Assembly (NCBI RefSeq): GCF_963082655.1
Contig: NC_081553.1
Span: 68,724,416 to 68,788,415, forward strand
Length of the DNA stretch: 64,000 bases
Source of the DNA: Stomoxys calcitrans
Taxonomy: Eukaryota > Arthropoda > Insecta > Diptera > Muscidae
Reading direction: 5' to 3'
The notes below the pieces were generated by a model. The model saw nothing but the letters and a program-made list of their open reading frames with translations. It did not search any database and was not told the origin of the DNA. The position numbers and the translations under genes were made by a program. Below, in pieces: positions 1 to 11,516 of the stretch. Each line of letters opens with the position of its first letter. Position 1 is the first letter of the stretch.

Positions 1-125
1 AATGCGTATTTTTATGTGTGATTTTCGTCAAATATGTTGCTTCAGAGAGAGTGTCAGAGAAAAAAGTTAGTAAAATCTTATCTTTACAAAGCGTTGAAGT
101 AATTTTCGGCATAAATTTTAGACAA

Positions 126-735
126 TCTTCTTATACACAAAAATCAATTTGTGTTTGTTTGTTTGTTTGTGTGTCCCTTATAGACTCAGAAACGGCTGAA
201 TCGATTTTCGTGAAATTTTCACAGATGGTGCATAATGATCCCGTGGTGGAAATAGGGTACTACATTTTTGATATCTGAAGGGGGAGCGGACCCTCCCCCT
301 TACCCTAATTTTCAGAAACGCCAGATCTCGTTGATGGGTGGTGCGATTTAAGCGAAATTTTGTGTGCTCCCACATAGTACCCTAAAAATAAAAATTTGGT
401 ATCCAAATTTCGGATGGGGTACCTAGGGGGGCCGCCCCATCCTAAAGCCTACCAAACATATATTTAGACCCATCACGGCAATATGCAACTCAAATGAAAG
501 GTATTTAGGATAGGAAAACGTATCTGATATCCAATTGTCGGACCATGTGTTAGGGGGACCACTCCAACCCCAAAACACCCCTAAATCGAACATATTTACT
601 GAACATGGCAATATGGGACTCAAATGAAAGGTATTTGCGAGTAGAATACGAATCTAATATCCAAATGTGCGACCCCATTTCTGGGAGTCCACCTTTTCCC
701 CAAAATACCCCTAAAACAGGACTTATTTACTGACA
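126..735 (+). mobile_element. Helitron-like repeat, 5' fragment
   Basis: This stretch shares its head and body with the better preserved element at 23872-27498. The head has TGTTTGTTTG runs, then CTTATAGACTCAGAAACGGC and a GA-rich stretch near 280-300. The body has degenerate units containing CTCAAATGAAAGGTATTT and GGGGGGACC-type C/G-rich blocks. There is no coding capacity; the ORFs across it are chance. The right part, including the CTAG end, is missing because the sequence changes to an R1-like LINE 3' region near 735. The exact left boundary (126 or 129) is uncertain. Confidence 0.6.
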
Positions 736-2640
736 CGAATGTCGTGTTTAACGCAGATGCCTGCCCTGCCGGCCCAAACCTGCGAGGCCCTAGGGTGAAT
801 ACAATGCGTCTACCAATGCCCCCACATGTGGTAACCCACACATGAGTATCAATTTGATCTCACGTATTTGAACGTGTCACCTCCTTGGTAAGGAGCGGAG
901 CACTACCTAAAACTCCTTCCGATCTATGGGTCACGGCACCCGGTTGAAAACGCAACTCCACGCCGAGCTCATTGAAAACGCAACACCACGCCTCACCATT
1001 ACCAGGCTGGAACCGAAGTTCCAGGGGCTCCTGACACCCGTGGTAGCAGATTAAAGTCTCGGGTTGGACTTCGTAGCCTTAAAAGACTACTACCAGTTGA
1101 ACCCCAAAGAGTTCCGGGCTGGTCCTTTTGGATAAAAAGAATCGCCCTAAGCCGACCTCAAGCCAGCATACAAAAGTATGCATCAAACATACAACAGGAC
1201 GATATACACAAACACAAACAGGACACGGTAGCCCTCACGGGCTATGCCACACATATCTGCATCAACATGGGACTCACAATCAACGCGGCCATCGTCATGG
1301 ATGACCGAACACAACAGCTACGGGAACAAACGATGGGCAAACGCCGCTGCATCAACATGGGCAAGGCAGGTGCCAGGCCATGTCATGCGCAGCACCAAAT
1401 CACTCGGTCGCGCCAGCACAGCAACATTTAACTAACTTTAATAACTAGCGTAAATTCATCCCTTCACTAAGTCTTGTCCGTCTCCTAAGAAATACTTCCC
1501 GGGAAAAGGTGGCCAACAGTCGCCTCGTCTTCAAGGGCCCTACTTAAATCCCACACCGCGACGCTTATCTCCATCGCGTCTAAATCTCTAATGTCTGCAT
1601 AGTACGGGCATTCTGTCAGAACATGCCTCCAGTCCTCAGGTCTCCCACAGTCGCACAAATCAGTCGCGGACAAATTCCGCTGATGCAAAAATGCATTAAA
1701 GGAACCATGTCTCGTCAGTATGAAGCCCAGAAGCCAAAGTCCGGGCGGTCTCGTACGGACGTCGCGTCACGAATAAATTCGTAAGTCACCCGACCATTGT
1801 CACTGTTCGTCCATCTAGTTCTCCACCCATCATCAAGACGCTCCAAAAGGAGTGCCTTGAGCCGTCTAACATCCCCATCTGCAAGCTCAGAAGCGGTGAG
1901 CCAATCCTCACGCACTAATGGAATTCCCCTTTTCACACTACACAGAACGGCCATGTAACTTACGAGTAAGTAAAGCGGGGGCGCGCCAAGCAATACCTGT
2001 AGTGCATCTGTCGAAACAGTCCTACACACAGGCAACAACAAATAGACCACCATATATGGACCGAACAGCGCAACGACTAAGACCCCAATCGCTTCTCAGA
2101 ACACGCTGGCCCATACCGGCTACTCCAGTCATCTTCTCCTTCACCCGATCCAAATGGACCAGGAATCCCATTCTTTCCGAACAGTCACTCCTAAATATTT
2201 AACGAGCGCTACATTCCTGATGCTAGCTCCACCAGATCGAATTGCGGCGATAGATTCAGCGCGATTCCAGACAAAAGCGTGACAACATTGTCACGGTTTT
2301 GTCCTCTGCGACATCAACACCAACACGATCGCTCCATTCGCGCACAATGCCCATGGCAAGCTCACCGCGAGTTTGCAGAGCAAGTCTGGAATCTGCTTCA
2401 ACCAGGATGAGCAGGTCATCCACATATGCACTGATTTTGAAGGACTCAGCGAGACGTCCCAGCAGGGGATCCATCATGAGGTTCCATATATATGCAGCAC
2501 AGATGGACCCCTGAGGGCAGCCACGCTAAATATCCTTCCAAACCGTATCGCTAGCACCAACCACGCAAGCTCCTCTATCACAGAAGTAACTACGCCAGAG
2601 AGAAAGTTACCGATAACCTATTTCGCCTAACCTCGTGAGT
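736..2640 (-). mobile_element. R1-like non-LTR retrotransposon (LINE) remnant
   Basis: The minus strand encodes broken parts of an R1/TRAS-type reverse transcriptase. Around 2530-2256 it reads a PQGS-type block followed by WNLMMDPLL and YVDDLLILVEADSR, the polymerase active-site region with A replaced by V in the usual YADD. Then follows GIVREWSDRVGVDVAEDKTV, a block typical of the R1 clade. Further downstream, 1688-1485 encodes the C-terminal CDCGRPEDWRHVLTECPYY segment, a CCHC-like zinc-binding motif of R1-type ORF2. Several frameshifts and stops separate these blocks, so the copy is dead. About 736-1440 is probably its 3' UTR. The 5' part (endonuclease and early RT) is absent. A SINE sits at the truncated end. 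Confidence 0.75.
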
Positions 2641-2953
2641 AAATTTGCAAATTTTGTCCATGAACATTCCACTAAGGAACAGGGGCAAACTTCTCACATA
2701 TCAATGAGTGCAGTCCAATTCAAGTTTTGAGCTCAATGATAAGGGGCCTCCTTTTTATAGCCGAGTCCGAACGGCGTGTCCACAGTGCGACACCTCTTTC
2801 GAGAGAAGTTTTACATGGCATAGTACCTCACAAATGTTGCCAGCATTAGGAGACAACACCGCTGAAAATTTTTTCTGATGGTCTCGCCAGGATTCGAACC
2901 CAGGCGTTCAGCGTCATAGGCGGACATGCTAATCTCTACGCTACGGTGACCTT
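2641..2953 (-). mobile_element. tRNA-derived SINE, full-length copy with target duplication
   Basis: Read on the minus strand, this starts with a tRNA-like head: an A-box-like stretch TAGCGTAGAGATTAGCATG, then GGTTCGAATCC as the B box. It continues with a ~200-bp body containing a TATAAAAAGGAGGCCCC block and ends at the tail GGAATGTTCATGGACAAAAT. The 9-bp sequence CTCGTGAGT flanks it at 2632-2640 and 2954-2962, the expected signature of target-primed insertion. The internal RNA polymerase III promoter (A and B boxes) would drive it. It is inserted at the edge of the R1-like LINE remnant. The family recurs at least nine more times in this window. It is not a functional tRNA gene. Confidence 0.85.
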
Positions 2954-2962
2954 CTCGTGAGT

Positions 2963-3115
2963 GCACTACGCCATGAAAGGTAATCAAACGAAATTTGGAT
3001 ACCAAGTTTTTGTTTTTAAGTTACCAGATAACACCAAGTTTCGCTTAAATCGCACCACCCATCCCAAGATTCGACCCGGCCGCACTTTGCACGCTTTTAC
3101 TCGTTATACAGAACA
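2963..3115 (+). mobile_element. Fragments of Helitron-like and DINE-like repeats
   Basis: About 2983-3055 is an inverted fragment of the Helitron-like head, including the complement of GATGGGTGGTGCGATTTAAG. From about 3056 to 3105 follows the palindromic terminus of the DINE-like family (CGACCCGGCCGCACTTTGCA, then CGCTTTTACTCG). Neither fragment is complete, and no ORF is supported. Confidence 0.5.
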
Positions 3116-4924
3116 TGTTAGTCGGGGTTTCAACTAGTTTTTCTTTATTTATAAATTAATTTAACGTCAATCGTTTGAAATCGATTGAGCGTATTGAAAA
3201 GTATGTCCAGTTCAATTTAATGTTGTAAAATAATTAAAACTCACATTTGTCAGAATTATAAGCAGATCTCAGAAGGTAATACTTTATGATAAATATTTCT
3301 TTATCGCGTAAATATAGCGCTCTAATGATGATTTGGACATACCACAATTTTTGTTCCGAAACTTAAAAATGTTTCGCTTTCCGAGTTTACCATCTGCACT
3401 AGTCCGAGCTGCCTAATCTAGTGACTGCTCTTTGCTCAGGCAAAACAAAAAAGGAAAAATGTTGTGTGTGGGAATGTGTCTATGTCAGTGACGACCACTC
3501 AGTTGCAATTATTTGCAAGCCTATGGGTATGCATGGGCTTATTTTCTTGTGTACGTACAAAGTAATGTGCAACAGAGTGAGTATTTTTATCAATCACTGG
3601 TCATACACTCAAATACTCATCATTTCTCTCTAGTAGGAGAGAGACAAGAGATTAATTATTGGTCCAGTACACGGATAATCGTTTGTGGCTACCGAACCAT
3701 TTTTGCAATTAAAGAGTTTTTGGCTCTACAAGAAAAGAAAGGCACTTTTACCGTAAGCGAAATTGCTACAGGGTATACAACAAACAAAGTTAGTTGCATT
3801 CGATAAAGCTACGTTTGTGGCTAACGTTTAATATATTGAGGCGGAATGTTACATAGTTACAATAAAACAAAAAGTTCTTAGTAAAAGTATTTTGTTTCTC
3901 GTAAACATGTCTAAAACATTTTTTTCCTTCGGGTAGGCAATGTTTTAAGCGGTCTCTTGGAGTTTCGGTAGTGAAATCGGTAAAGAGATTTTTAGGGGGT
4001 TTATACGAGATTAAGGGGCCAAATCCATCCTTATGTGTCACAGATATTCGAAGTCTTATCAATATGTTATGTCATAACATAGACCAGTTTTTTCCAGTGT
4101 ACTTTGTTAGTTAATATAACTACACTTGAGTACTTGGTAAGTAGTTTTAGTACATGGTAGTAACACCAGAAGTGGACAAATGGTTCATGTTGGCCTTTTA
4201 GCTTCGCATTATTTTATAACCGCATATTTTAATAATCATTCGATGCAGGAGGAGAAGCGGTAGTAGGGAGAGGTTAATGGGAAACACCAGCGCAGTAAAA
4301 TATCATGTTTACAAATTATCAAACCATCTGTCTATGTAGTGGGTGGTATGGTATGGCATAGCATTTGAGGCCTTAAGGGGGATCTCTGGGGTATTGTTGG
4401 CATTGCCGGAAAGTGTGGTTGCAATTGATAGGGGGTAGGTATGAATGCACTTAAATGAATTACAGAACAATTAGCAAACATTGTTGACTAAAACAAATAC
4501 CAGCCAACTAGTCAGCCAGCCAGCTAGCCATCCACTTATTATGACAAACTGTTGTAACCAGTTTATAAACAGACAGCGGGCCAGCCAGCAAGTCAGCCGG
4601 CCATCTAGCCAAACAACTGGCCAACAACATTTAAGGTGTTGTTGCCGATTAAATTATGCGACAGATCGATGGACCGATAAAATGTGTTTTCATTTCTTTG
4701 CCATGTAATGCGGCTTGCATTTAAAATTTTTATATCGTGCTCGTAATTTTTGCATATTATTGTTGCCGTTGAATAATGGGCTGAGGGAGGCAAACATTTT
4801 CATATAACCTTTAGGAAAATTTTTTAGTTTTATAATTTTAATTTATAACTCTAAGAAAATGCTATCTAGCGGTACATTTTATCAGAAATAAATGGGAAGA
4901 TTTCTTAGATAAATCAAATAAAGA
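3116..4924. other. Low-repeat AT-rich DNA, no gene recognised
   Basis: No recognisable transposon motif, no convincing coding region and no RNA gene is visible. A short stretch near 4500-4615 is enriched in CAGCCAGCCAG-type repeats, and 4320-4370 has GGTATGGTATGG. The ORFs present (70-97 codons) have no recognisable domains. This is best treated as host intronic or intergenic sequence. Confidence 0.5.
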
Positions 4925-5200
4925 CGCAAAAAGTTCGGCCGTGGGTGAACTTTGGACACCCAATATCTCGGACATAAATATGTATATATTAAGCACATCT
5001 CGTGAAAATACAGTGATAAAGCCCAATTATGAATCCATGGCAAAGATTTGTAACCCATTGAAAGACTGTGTAAGGGTCTAAAAATCGGTCTTTAGGAGGC
5101 TGTATCCAAATATCTTCGTTTTGACGTTCTATATCGATTAAGCCATATCAGTACGTCTATCGAAAGCTCGCTAACTTTCGAGGGAGTTTGTAAATAAGCC
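4925..5200 (-). repeat. Degenerate DINE-like fragment
   Basis: The segment opens with AAAAAGTTCGGCCGTGGGTG, a damaged form of the palindromic terminus, then a GGACACCCAATATC block. It continues with array-like text (AAAAATCGGTCTTTAGG) and ends at CTAACTTTCGAGGGAG, a phrase that follows the (GTCY)n tract in other copies. It abuts the 3' end of RTE-like LINE copy A. Confidence 0.4.
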
Positions 5201-8200
5201 AATTTATTCTTCTTCAGCCTCTTCTCCAGCTATGACAGAATATTTGTTCCACTAGCCGAACGTAGAATAGCGTTCCAAGCGCCACGATCTTCTGCGCTCA
5301 TTCTAAAATCTCTGACACCAAGTTTCGAGGTGTCACCCACCACTTGATCTTTCCATCGGGCTTTTGGTCTTCCCGGTTTGCATGTACCACCGTGTTTGTC
5401 TTCAAAAGACTTCTCTGCTGGAGCTTCTTCATCCATTCTGACAACATGACCTAGCCAATGCAGCCGTTGTATTTTGAAGCGTGTTACTACGCTGTCGTCG
5501 TCATACAGCTCATACAGTTCATAGTTCACACGTCGCCTATATTCTATATTATCGCAAACTGGTCCACATATTTTACGAAGAATCTTTCTCTCAAATACTC
5601 CAAGCATTGCCTCATCTGCTTTCACAAGCACCCATGCTTCAGAACCATATAACAGCACGGGTAGTATCAGTGTCTTGTATAGTGTAATCTTCGTCTGTCG
5701 AGAGGTGGCCTTGTTTCTAAACGGCTTACTTAGTCCAAAGTAGCATCTGTTTGCCAGTATTATTCTTCGCTTAATCTCAAAACAGGTGTTATTCGTTTCG
5801 GTTACGGCGGTGTCGTTGGGGGGGTCCGTTGTTACTATTCCTTTGTTTTTCATAGTAGTTCTATGTTTTCCGGGGGCGGGTTACGGGCCCAGCGCCCCAA
5901 CCGCATGGGTTTGTGGGATTGCATGTATCCCTCGTTGTGGCGAGCCGCTTGCTCCAAGATCCGACGCTCGCTGCCTGCCGCCCCTAACCTGGGAACAGAC
6001 GCTGATGTTGGCCATTGGTTATTTGAAGGCGCCAATAACTCGCCTTGTCATCTCGAGTATCATTGGCACTCAGTATTTAATTAAGAGCCAGTGCCACCTG
6101 ACTCCTCCCTGAGACTCTCCTCTCGAAAATCGGCTGCGGTGTCGAGGTAGATAAAGTTACTGACTGTCTCAAAGTTGTGGTTCCCAACTTTCTCCATTTT
6201 CTTAATCTGCTCGGTTGTGCAACGCTTTTTGGGAGTTGAAACCATCCATTTCGTCTCATCTTTATTTATTGCCAGCCCCTTTTTAGTGACTCTCTTTCGA
6301 TTCTTTCAAAGCCAGCAGTTACTACTTCCGGTGACCGACCTATGACATCGATGTCATCGGCATTGTGGAATAGCAGTGGTTGTCTAGTGAGCAGTGTGCC
6401 ATATCTATCCACATCTGCATCTCGTATAATCTTCTCCAGCAGGATATTAAAGAGATCACACGATAGGCTTTCTCCTTGTATGAAACCTCGTTTGGTATTA
6501 AATGGTTCGGAGAGATTCTTTCCTATTCTGACTGAGAAACGCGTATCAGCAAGTGTCATCCTGCAGAGTCTTATTAATTTTGTAGAGATACCAAACTCAG
6601 ACATGGCTTGAAATACCTTTGAAAGTAAAGGAGTATCGAAGGCGGTTTTCTAGTCAGCAAAGAGATGGTAGGCGTTGATTTGTCCTTCTTGGGTCTTTTA
6701 AAGGATTTGGCGCAGTGTGAATATCTAGGGTAGATTTACCAGCTCTAAAACCGCAGTGATAGGGCCCAATTATCTCATTGACTTTAGGTTTTAATCTTTC
6801 ATACAGTGCGCTCGAGAGTATCTAGTATGCGATTGGGAGGAGACTTATTCCTTTGTAGTTGGCACAGTCCTTCTTATCTCCATTTTTGTGTACGGGACAT
6901 AGTATACAGAGGTTCCAATCATCGGGTATTCGTTCTTCTAGCCAGATTGCGCAGATAAGCTAATGCATACGCCTTATTAGCCTGCCTCCGGTCTTAAACA
7001 GTTCAGCTGGTAACCCGTCGGCTCCTGTTGCCTTGTTGTTCTTCAGTCGGGTCACTGCTACTTGGACCTCATTCTGACTAGGAGGTAAACATTCTATACC
7101 ATCATCAGGGATTGGTTCTACGGTATCTTTTTCGCCGCCATCGTCGGACACTAGCAGTGGGGTAAAATTTAGTTACCAGTTTTCCTTCTTTGTCTCTGCA
7201 GGAGGATGTGCCTGCACCATAGCCATCGGTTTGATGTTTGATTCTTTGATAGAATTTCTGGACTTCATTCTGACTCCTGTACATCTCAATTCGCTCACAC
7301 TCACGTCTTTCCATTTCCTTTTTCTTTCTGCGGTATAGACGTTTCTCCCCTTTCCTTTTCTCCCGATACCACTCCTTTAACTGGCGCGTTGGTACTGATT
7401 GCAGGGTTGCTCTATATGCAACATTCTTGGCTTCAGTAGTATCTCGACACTCTTGGTCGTACCATGGGTTTCTTGGAGGAGGCTTGCGGTACCCAAGTAC
7501 GGATTTCGCGGCATTTTCCATGGAGTGGGCAATAGTTTGCTACTGCGCCATTATATCATCGGAACAAGGTGTGCTTTCACCAAGCAGTTGGATCAGTCGA
7601 GTGGAGTATTCCGCTGCCATTTGTTGTAATTGCAAATTTCCAGCTTCCGTGCAGTGTCAGATCGTACTTTGGTCCGCATTGGTCTGCTTGTCTTTGTCTT
7701 CCGTTGGCGCATGGGAACAAATAAGACTGATCTTGAAGAATTTGGCTTTTATGCGGATTGTGGCTAGCCTCTCATCCACCGGAGTAAGGCTGGAGACAAG
7801 GAGTTGCAGTCTCCGAGTAACCACCAATTTACAGCCAAATTCATGCCTCGTGTTATGGCAGCTATAGTATAGTTCGTCACCGTTTGGTGTTGTAGTGACG
7901 CCATTCCCAGTCCATTGCACTTCCTGTAATGCGATAATATCTGCCTTTTACTTCTCTAATACATCCGCCAGCACGTATACTACACCTTCTCTATTGAGAG
8001 TGCGGACATTCCAGGTGCAGATCCCGTAATCATGGTCCTTTTTTGTTTCCGTGGGTCGTCAGCGTTGGGGGGTTCATTATTACTATTCCTTTGTTTCTCA
8101 TAGTGTTTGTCATAGTTTTCCGGGTCGGGTTACTGGCGCAGAGCCCCAACCGCATGGGTTTTGTGGGATTGCACATGTATCCCTCGTTGTGGCGAGCCTC

Positions 8201-8552
8201 TTGTTCCAAGATCCGACGCTCGCCTCCAGCCGTCCCTAACCTGGAAACAGACGCTAATGTTGGCCATTGGTTATTTGAAGGCGCCAATAACTCGCCTTGT
8301 CATCTCGAGTATCAATGGCACTCAGTATTTAATTAAGAGCCAGTGCCACCTGACTCCTCACTGAGACTCTCCTCTCAAAAATCGCTGACTGCCCGCGGCC
8401 GCATTTGCAGCTACTTCGCATAAAAACGGATCTTTCCACTATCCGCAACCTGTGGACGCTCCCGGTAGCCTTCAGCTAAGCTTCCCGTGATAACGATGGA
8501 CACCACACAAGTCGGAGCTCAATGTTCCAGCCTGTGTGGTGCTCATAGATAT
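5201..8552 (-). mobile_element. RTE/BovB-like LINE, near full-length, inactive (copy A)
   Basis: Read from 8552 down, a 5' region shared with copy B is followed by an apurinic-type endonuclease (7920-7657: VQWTGNGVTTTP, then TPVDERLATIRIKAKFF and ICSHAP). A basic linker lies at 7521-7105 (YREKRKGEKRLYRRKKKE). The RT begins near 7150 (KNNKATGADGLPAELFK) and its active-site region is HNADDIDVIG near 6360. The C-terminal domain at 5815-5230 has LLYGSEAW and RLHWLGHVVRMDEEAPAEKS, typical of RTE/BovB-type elements. The reading frame is broken many times. The 3' end near 5205 has a GAAGAAGAATAA-like tail. A 320-bp insertion at 5816-6135 splits the RT thumb from the C-terminus. Clade placement rests on motif memory only. 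Confidence 0.8.
5816..6135 (-). mobile_element. Nested insertion: internal 5' fragment of the same LINE family
   Basis: This 320-bp block matches the 5' region of the RTE-like LINE (compare about 8045-8390 and 39160-39490). It is embedded inside the RT/C-terminal coding part of copy A. The 9-bp sequence GCGGTGTCG flanks it at 5807-5815 and 6136-6144. Copy B carries the unoccupied site (GGCGGTGCCGAGGTAG near 36831). The block is truncated relative to the LINE 5' region on both sides, which is unusual because target-primed insertions normally keep the 3' end. An ORF beginning MAPSNNQW is shared with the other copies. Confidence 0.75.
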
Positions 8553-9167
8553 CCCATATTGACCGGTTCAGCCTCTAGAAAACGCAATTCCTATTCGACG
8601 TGGCTAAAATGTTGCATGTGGAGCTCTGTAATGACTTCCAACAACTATGCAAGGTATAATTAAAATTGGTACATAACCTGATATAGTAGCCGTATAAGCC
8701 AGTCTCCCGATTTGAGTTCTTGAGGCTCTGGAGAACGCAGTTACTATCGGATTTCCTTGAAATTTCGAATGTGGTTTTTGTTTATGACTTCTAATAGTAA
8801 TAATAAGAACGGTCCATATCTTGATATAGTCCCTATATATTTGAAAATGTCATCCAAAGAACTTGTCATATGCCATCAATGTTGAGAGCTATCGTCTCGA
8901 CATTTGAGTCGAACTAATCACGTCCGCCCATCTGTCGAAATCACGATAGCGATCGAACGCGTAGAGCTAGCTGCTTGGAATTTTGCACGGACACTTAATG
9001 TTGATGTAGGTCGTTGGGGACCATATCGGTGCAAATTTGCATATAGCTCCCATATTAACCGATCTCCCGATTAGACTTCTTGAGCCTCTGGAAGCCGCAA
9101 TTTTTGTCCCATTTTGCTGAAATTTTGCATGCAGTGTTCTGTTATGACCAAAAACTTTGCCTTTTTT

Positions 9168-9575
9168 TCTACTCCCAAATACCATTCGTTTGAGCCCCAC
9201 ATTGCAAAGATCAGTTAATATGAATGTCCAATGAAGGGGTGAGGTGGTCCCCCAGACACTTAGCCCTGAAAAAATATTAGCATCATGCTCTACCCTCAAA
9301 AACCATTTTTTTAAACCCCATATTGCCATTGGTCTAAGGGGGCATGATGACATGAGACGTCCCCCTAACACTTACCTAAAATTGTTTATCAAGTTCGTAT
9401 TCAAATCTCAAATACCTTTCATTTGAGCCACATATTACCATGTTACGTATATTTGTACTATTTTTGCGTTTTTTGTGGGAAAGGGGCGGTACCCCAAATG
9501 CATGGTCCCACTTTTGGATATCAGATTCGTATTATACTCCCAAATACGTTTATTTGAGCCCCATATTGCGTCAGT
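9168..9575 (-). mobile_element. Helitron-family body fragment inside the array
   Basis: The text changes here to the Helitron-like body read in the opposite sense: ACTCCCAAATACCATTCG, TTTGAGCCCCACATTGC, GGTGGTCCCCCAGACAC. The same phrases occur in complement at 24200-27100. Neither terminus is visible, so this is an internal fragment. Confidence 0.5.
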
Positions 9576-10315
9576 AAATAATTGCTGTTTGTTTGGTTCA
9601 GAGCGGACCATACTTTGATATAAATTTCGAACATGGAGTTGCACATGGCTTCCCGATATATGCAGATCTGGGATTTTAAGCGATAAAATCCTGAGACTTA
9701 TATAAACTTCTCGGTACCTGGACCAAATATGAACCAAAATTGGCCCATACTTGGACATTAATATAGATATAGTCCAGCTTAATGTTTTTTTTATTTTTTT
9801 GCAATTTGGTTAAAACTGCTTCCGGTTTATCCTTAAGAAATAAAGTTGGATGATCTATTCATATAGCAGCAATAGACACGGTTTCAGACCATACTTGGCG
9901 TGTATGTTGGAGGTTATAAAAGAAAATTTCAGTCAAATCAAATAATAATTGCGCCCTCTATACGCTTATAAAACTCTATCGGGAGGTCGGGTTATACGGG
10001 ATTTGGAGGTCATAGGAGAAATTATGCAAATTTTGACCCAAATCGTATAAGAATTGAGCTCTCCAGTGGCTCAAGAAGTACAATCGGGAAATCGTTTTAA
10101 ATGGGGGCCATAAACGGTTATGAACCGATTAAGACTATACTTTACAAACATGTTGGGGGTCATAAAAAAAACCGGTTTGCAAAATTTCTGCAAAATCCAA
10201 TAAAAAATGCGCCCTCTAGAGGCTCAAGAAATTAATTCAGGAGATCGGTTTATTTGGGGGCTTTTTAAGCATATTTTCCGATATAGACTGCGATCAAAAG
10301 GTATTCGCTTCGGAC

Positions 10316-10427
10316 CCCTGGGTAAACTCACCACTGAAAATTGTTTTTTCATGTTCTCGCCAGAATTCCAACCCAAGTATTCAGTGTCATAAATGGACAT
10401 TCTAATATCTGCGCTATGGTGGCCACT
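10316..10427 (-). mobile_element. SINE head fragment
   Basis: It matches the tRNA-like half of the SINE on the minus strand: the complement of CTCGCCAGAATTCCAACCC (decayed B box), then GTCATAAATGGACATTC and GCGCTATGGTGGCC. Only about 110 bp remain, from the head to the ACTGAAAATT junction. The body and tail are missing. Confidence 0.6.
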
Positions 10428-11516
10428 TTCACTTCCATAGAAACTGCCCCTCGCCGCAAACTGCGAAACTGCAAAAAAAGGCTCTAGGTCGGTTGGGATT
10501 GTAAATGGGCCAAATCGGTCCATGTTTTGATACAGCTGCCATATAAATCGATCTTGGGTCTTGATTTCTTGAGCCTCTAGAGGGCGCAATTCTCGTTCGA
10601 TTTTACTGACATTTTGCGCGTGGTGTTTTGATATCACTGCCAACAACTGTGTTAAGTATGATTCAAATCGGTTCATAATATGGTATAGCTGTCATATAAA
10701 CCGATCTTGGATCTTGAATTCTTGAGCCAATAAAGCGAGAAATTTTGCATGAGGTATTTTGTTATGACTTCCAATAACTGTGCTTAGTATGGTGCAAATC
10801 GGTACATAACCTGATATAGCTGCCATATAAACTGATCTGGGATCTTGACTTCTTGAGCCTCTAGAGGGCGCAATTCTTATCCGATTTGTCAGAAATTTTG
10901 TACAACGGCTTCTCTCATGACCTTGAACATGCGTGTCCAATATGGTCTGAATCGATCAACAGCTTGATACAGCTCCCATAAAAACCTATCTCCTGATTTT
11001 GCTTCTTGAGCCCCCACAAGGCGCAATTCTTATCCAAATAACTGAAATATTTAACAATGACTTCTACAATGTTTAGCATTCATTTATGGTCCGAATCGGA
11101 CTATAACTTTATATAGCTTCAGTAGTATAACATTTCTTATTCACTACTCTTTGTCTGCCTAAAAAGAGATACCGCTCATAGAACTCGACAAATGCGATCC
11201 ATGGCGCGGCCGAACTTAGCACGCTCTTACTTGCTCCTGATACTCTTAGTGGCTGGCTTCCAGAAACTTTACGTACGACAGGGAAGTGGTCGTCCGAACA
11301 GCTGAAAAAGTTAACTTGGTCTCTTGAAGTTGTATAGGGCAGAACTTCAAGAGACCAATGGCAAAATTTGGAGGCTTAAACCGCAAACATGTTGATAAAC
11401 TGAAGCGAGGGCTGAAGTAAGACAACCAAGAGGAAATTGTAGACCATCTGCTGTGTTCGCCCAACTCTTCTTTTGTTTACATGTTTTTATACGAAAATTT
11501 TAAGAGCATGTTAATA

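Larger units (their letters stand above)
8553..11232 (+). mobile_element. DINE/Helentron-like element with ~150-bp internal tandem array
   Basis: Repeated units carry ATATAGCTGCCATATAAACC, GATCTTGACTTCTTGAGCC, TCTAGAGGGCGCAATTCTTA and GAAATTTTGCATG, spaced about 150 bp apart. The clearest units lie at 10520-11110. The right end near 11205-11230 is GCGGCCGAACTTAGCACGCT, the family's palindromic terminus with one arm decayed. The left end has no (GTCY)n tract and simply abuts the LINE. Two other elements interrupt it: Helitron-family text at 9168-9575 and a SINE head at 10316-10427. The 150-codon ORF on the minus strand is only the periodic array read in frame. Confidence 0.65.

Noticed and set aside
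2880..2953. Possible tRNA gene on the minus strand
   Set aside because: The A and B boxes are present, but the sequence continues into a dispersed ~310-bp repeat body with target duplications, so it is a SINE head and not a functional tRNA.
9168..9575. 134- and 107-codon ORFs around here as genes
   Set aside because: They lie in Helitron-family and array repeats that recur with different frames elsewhere in the window.
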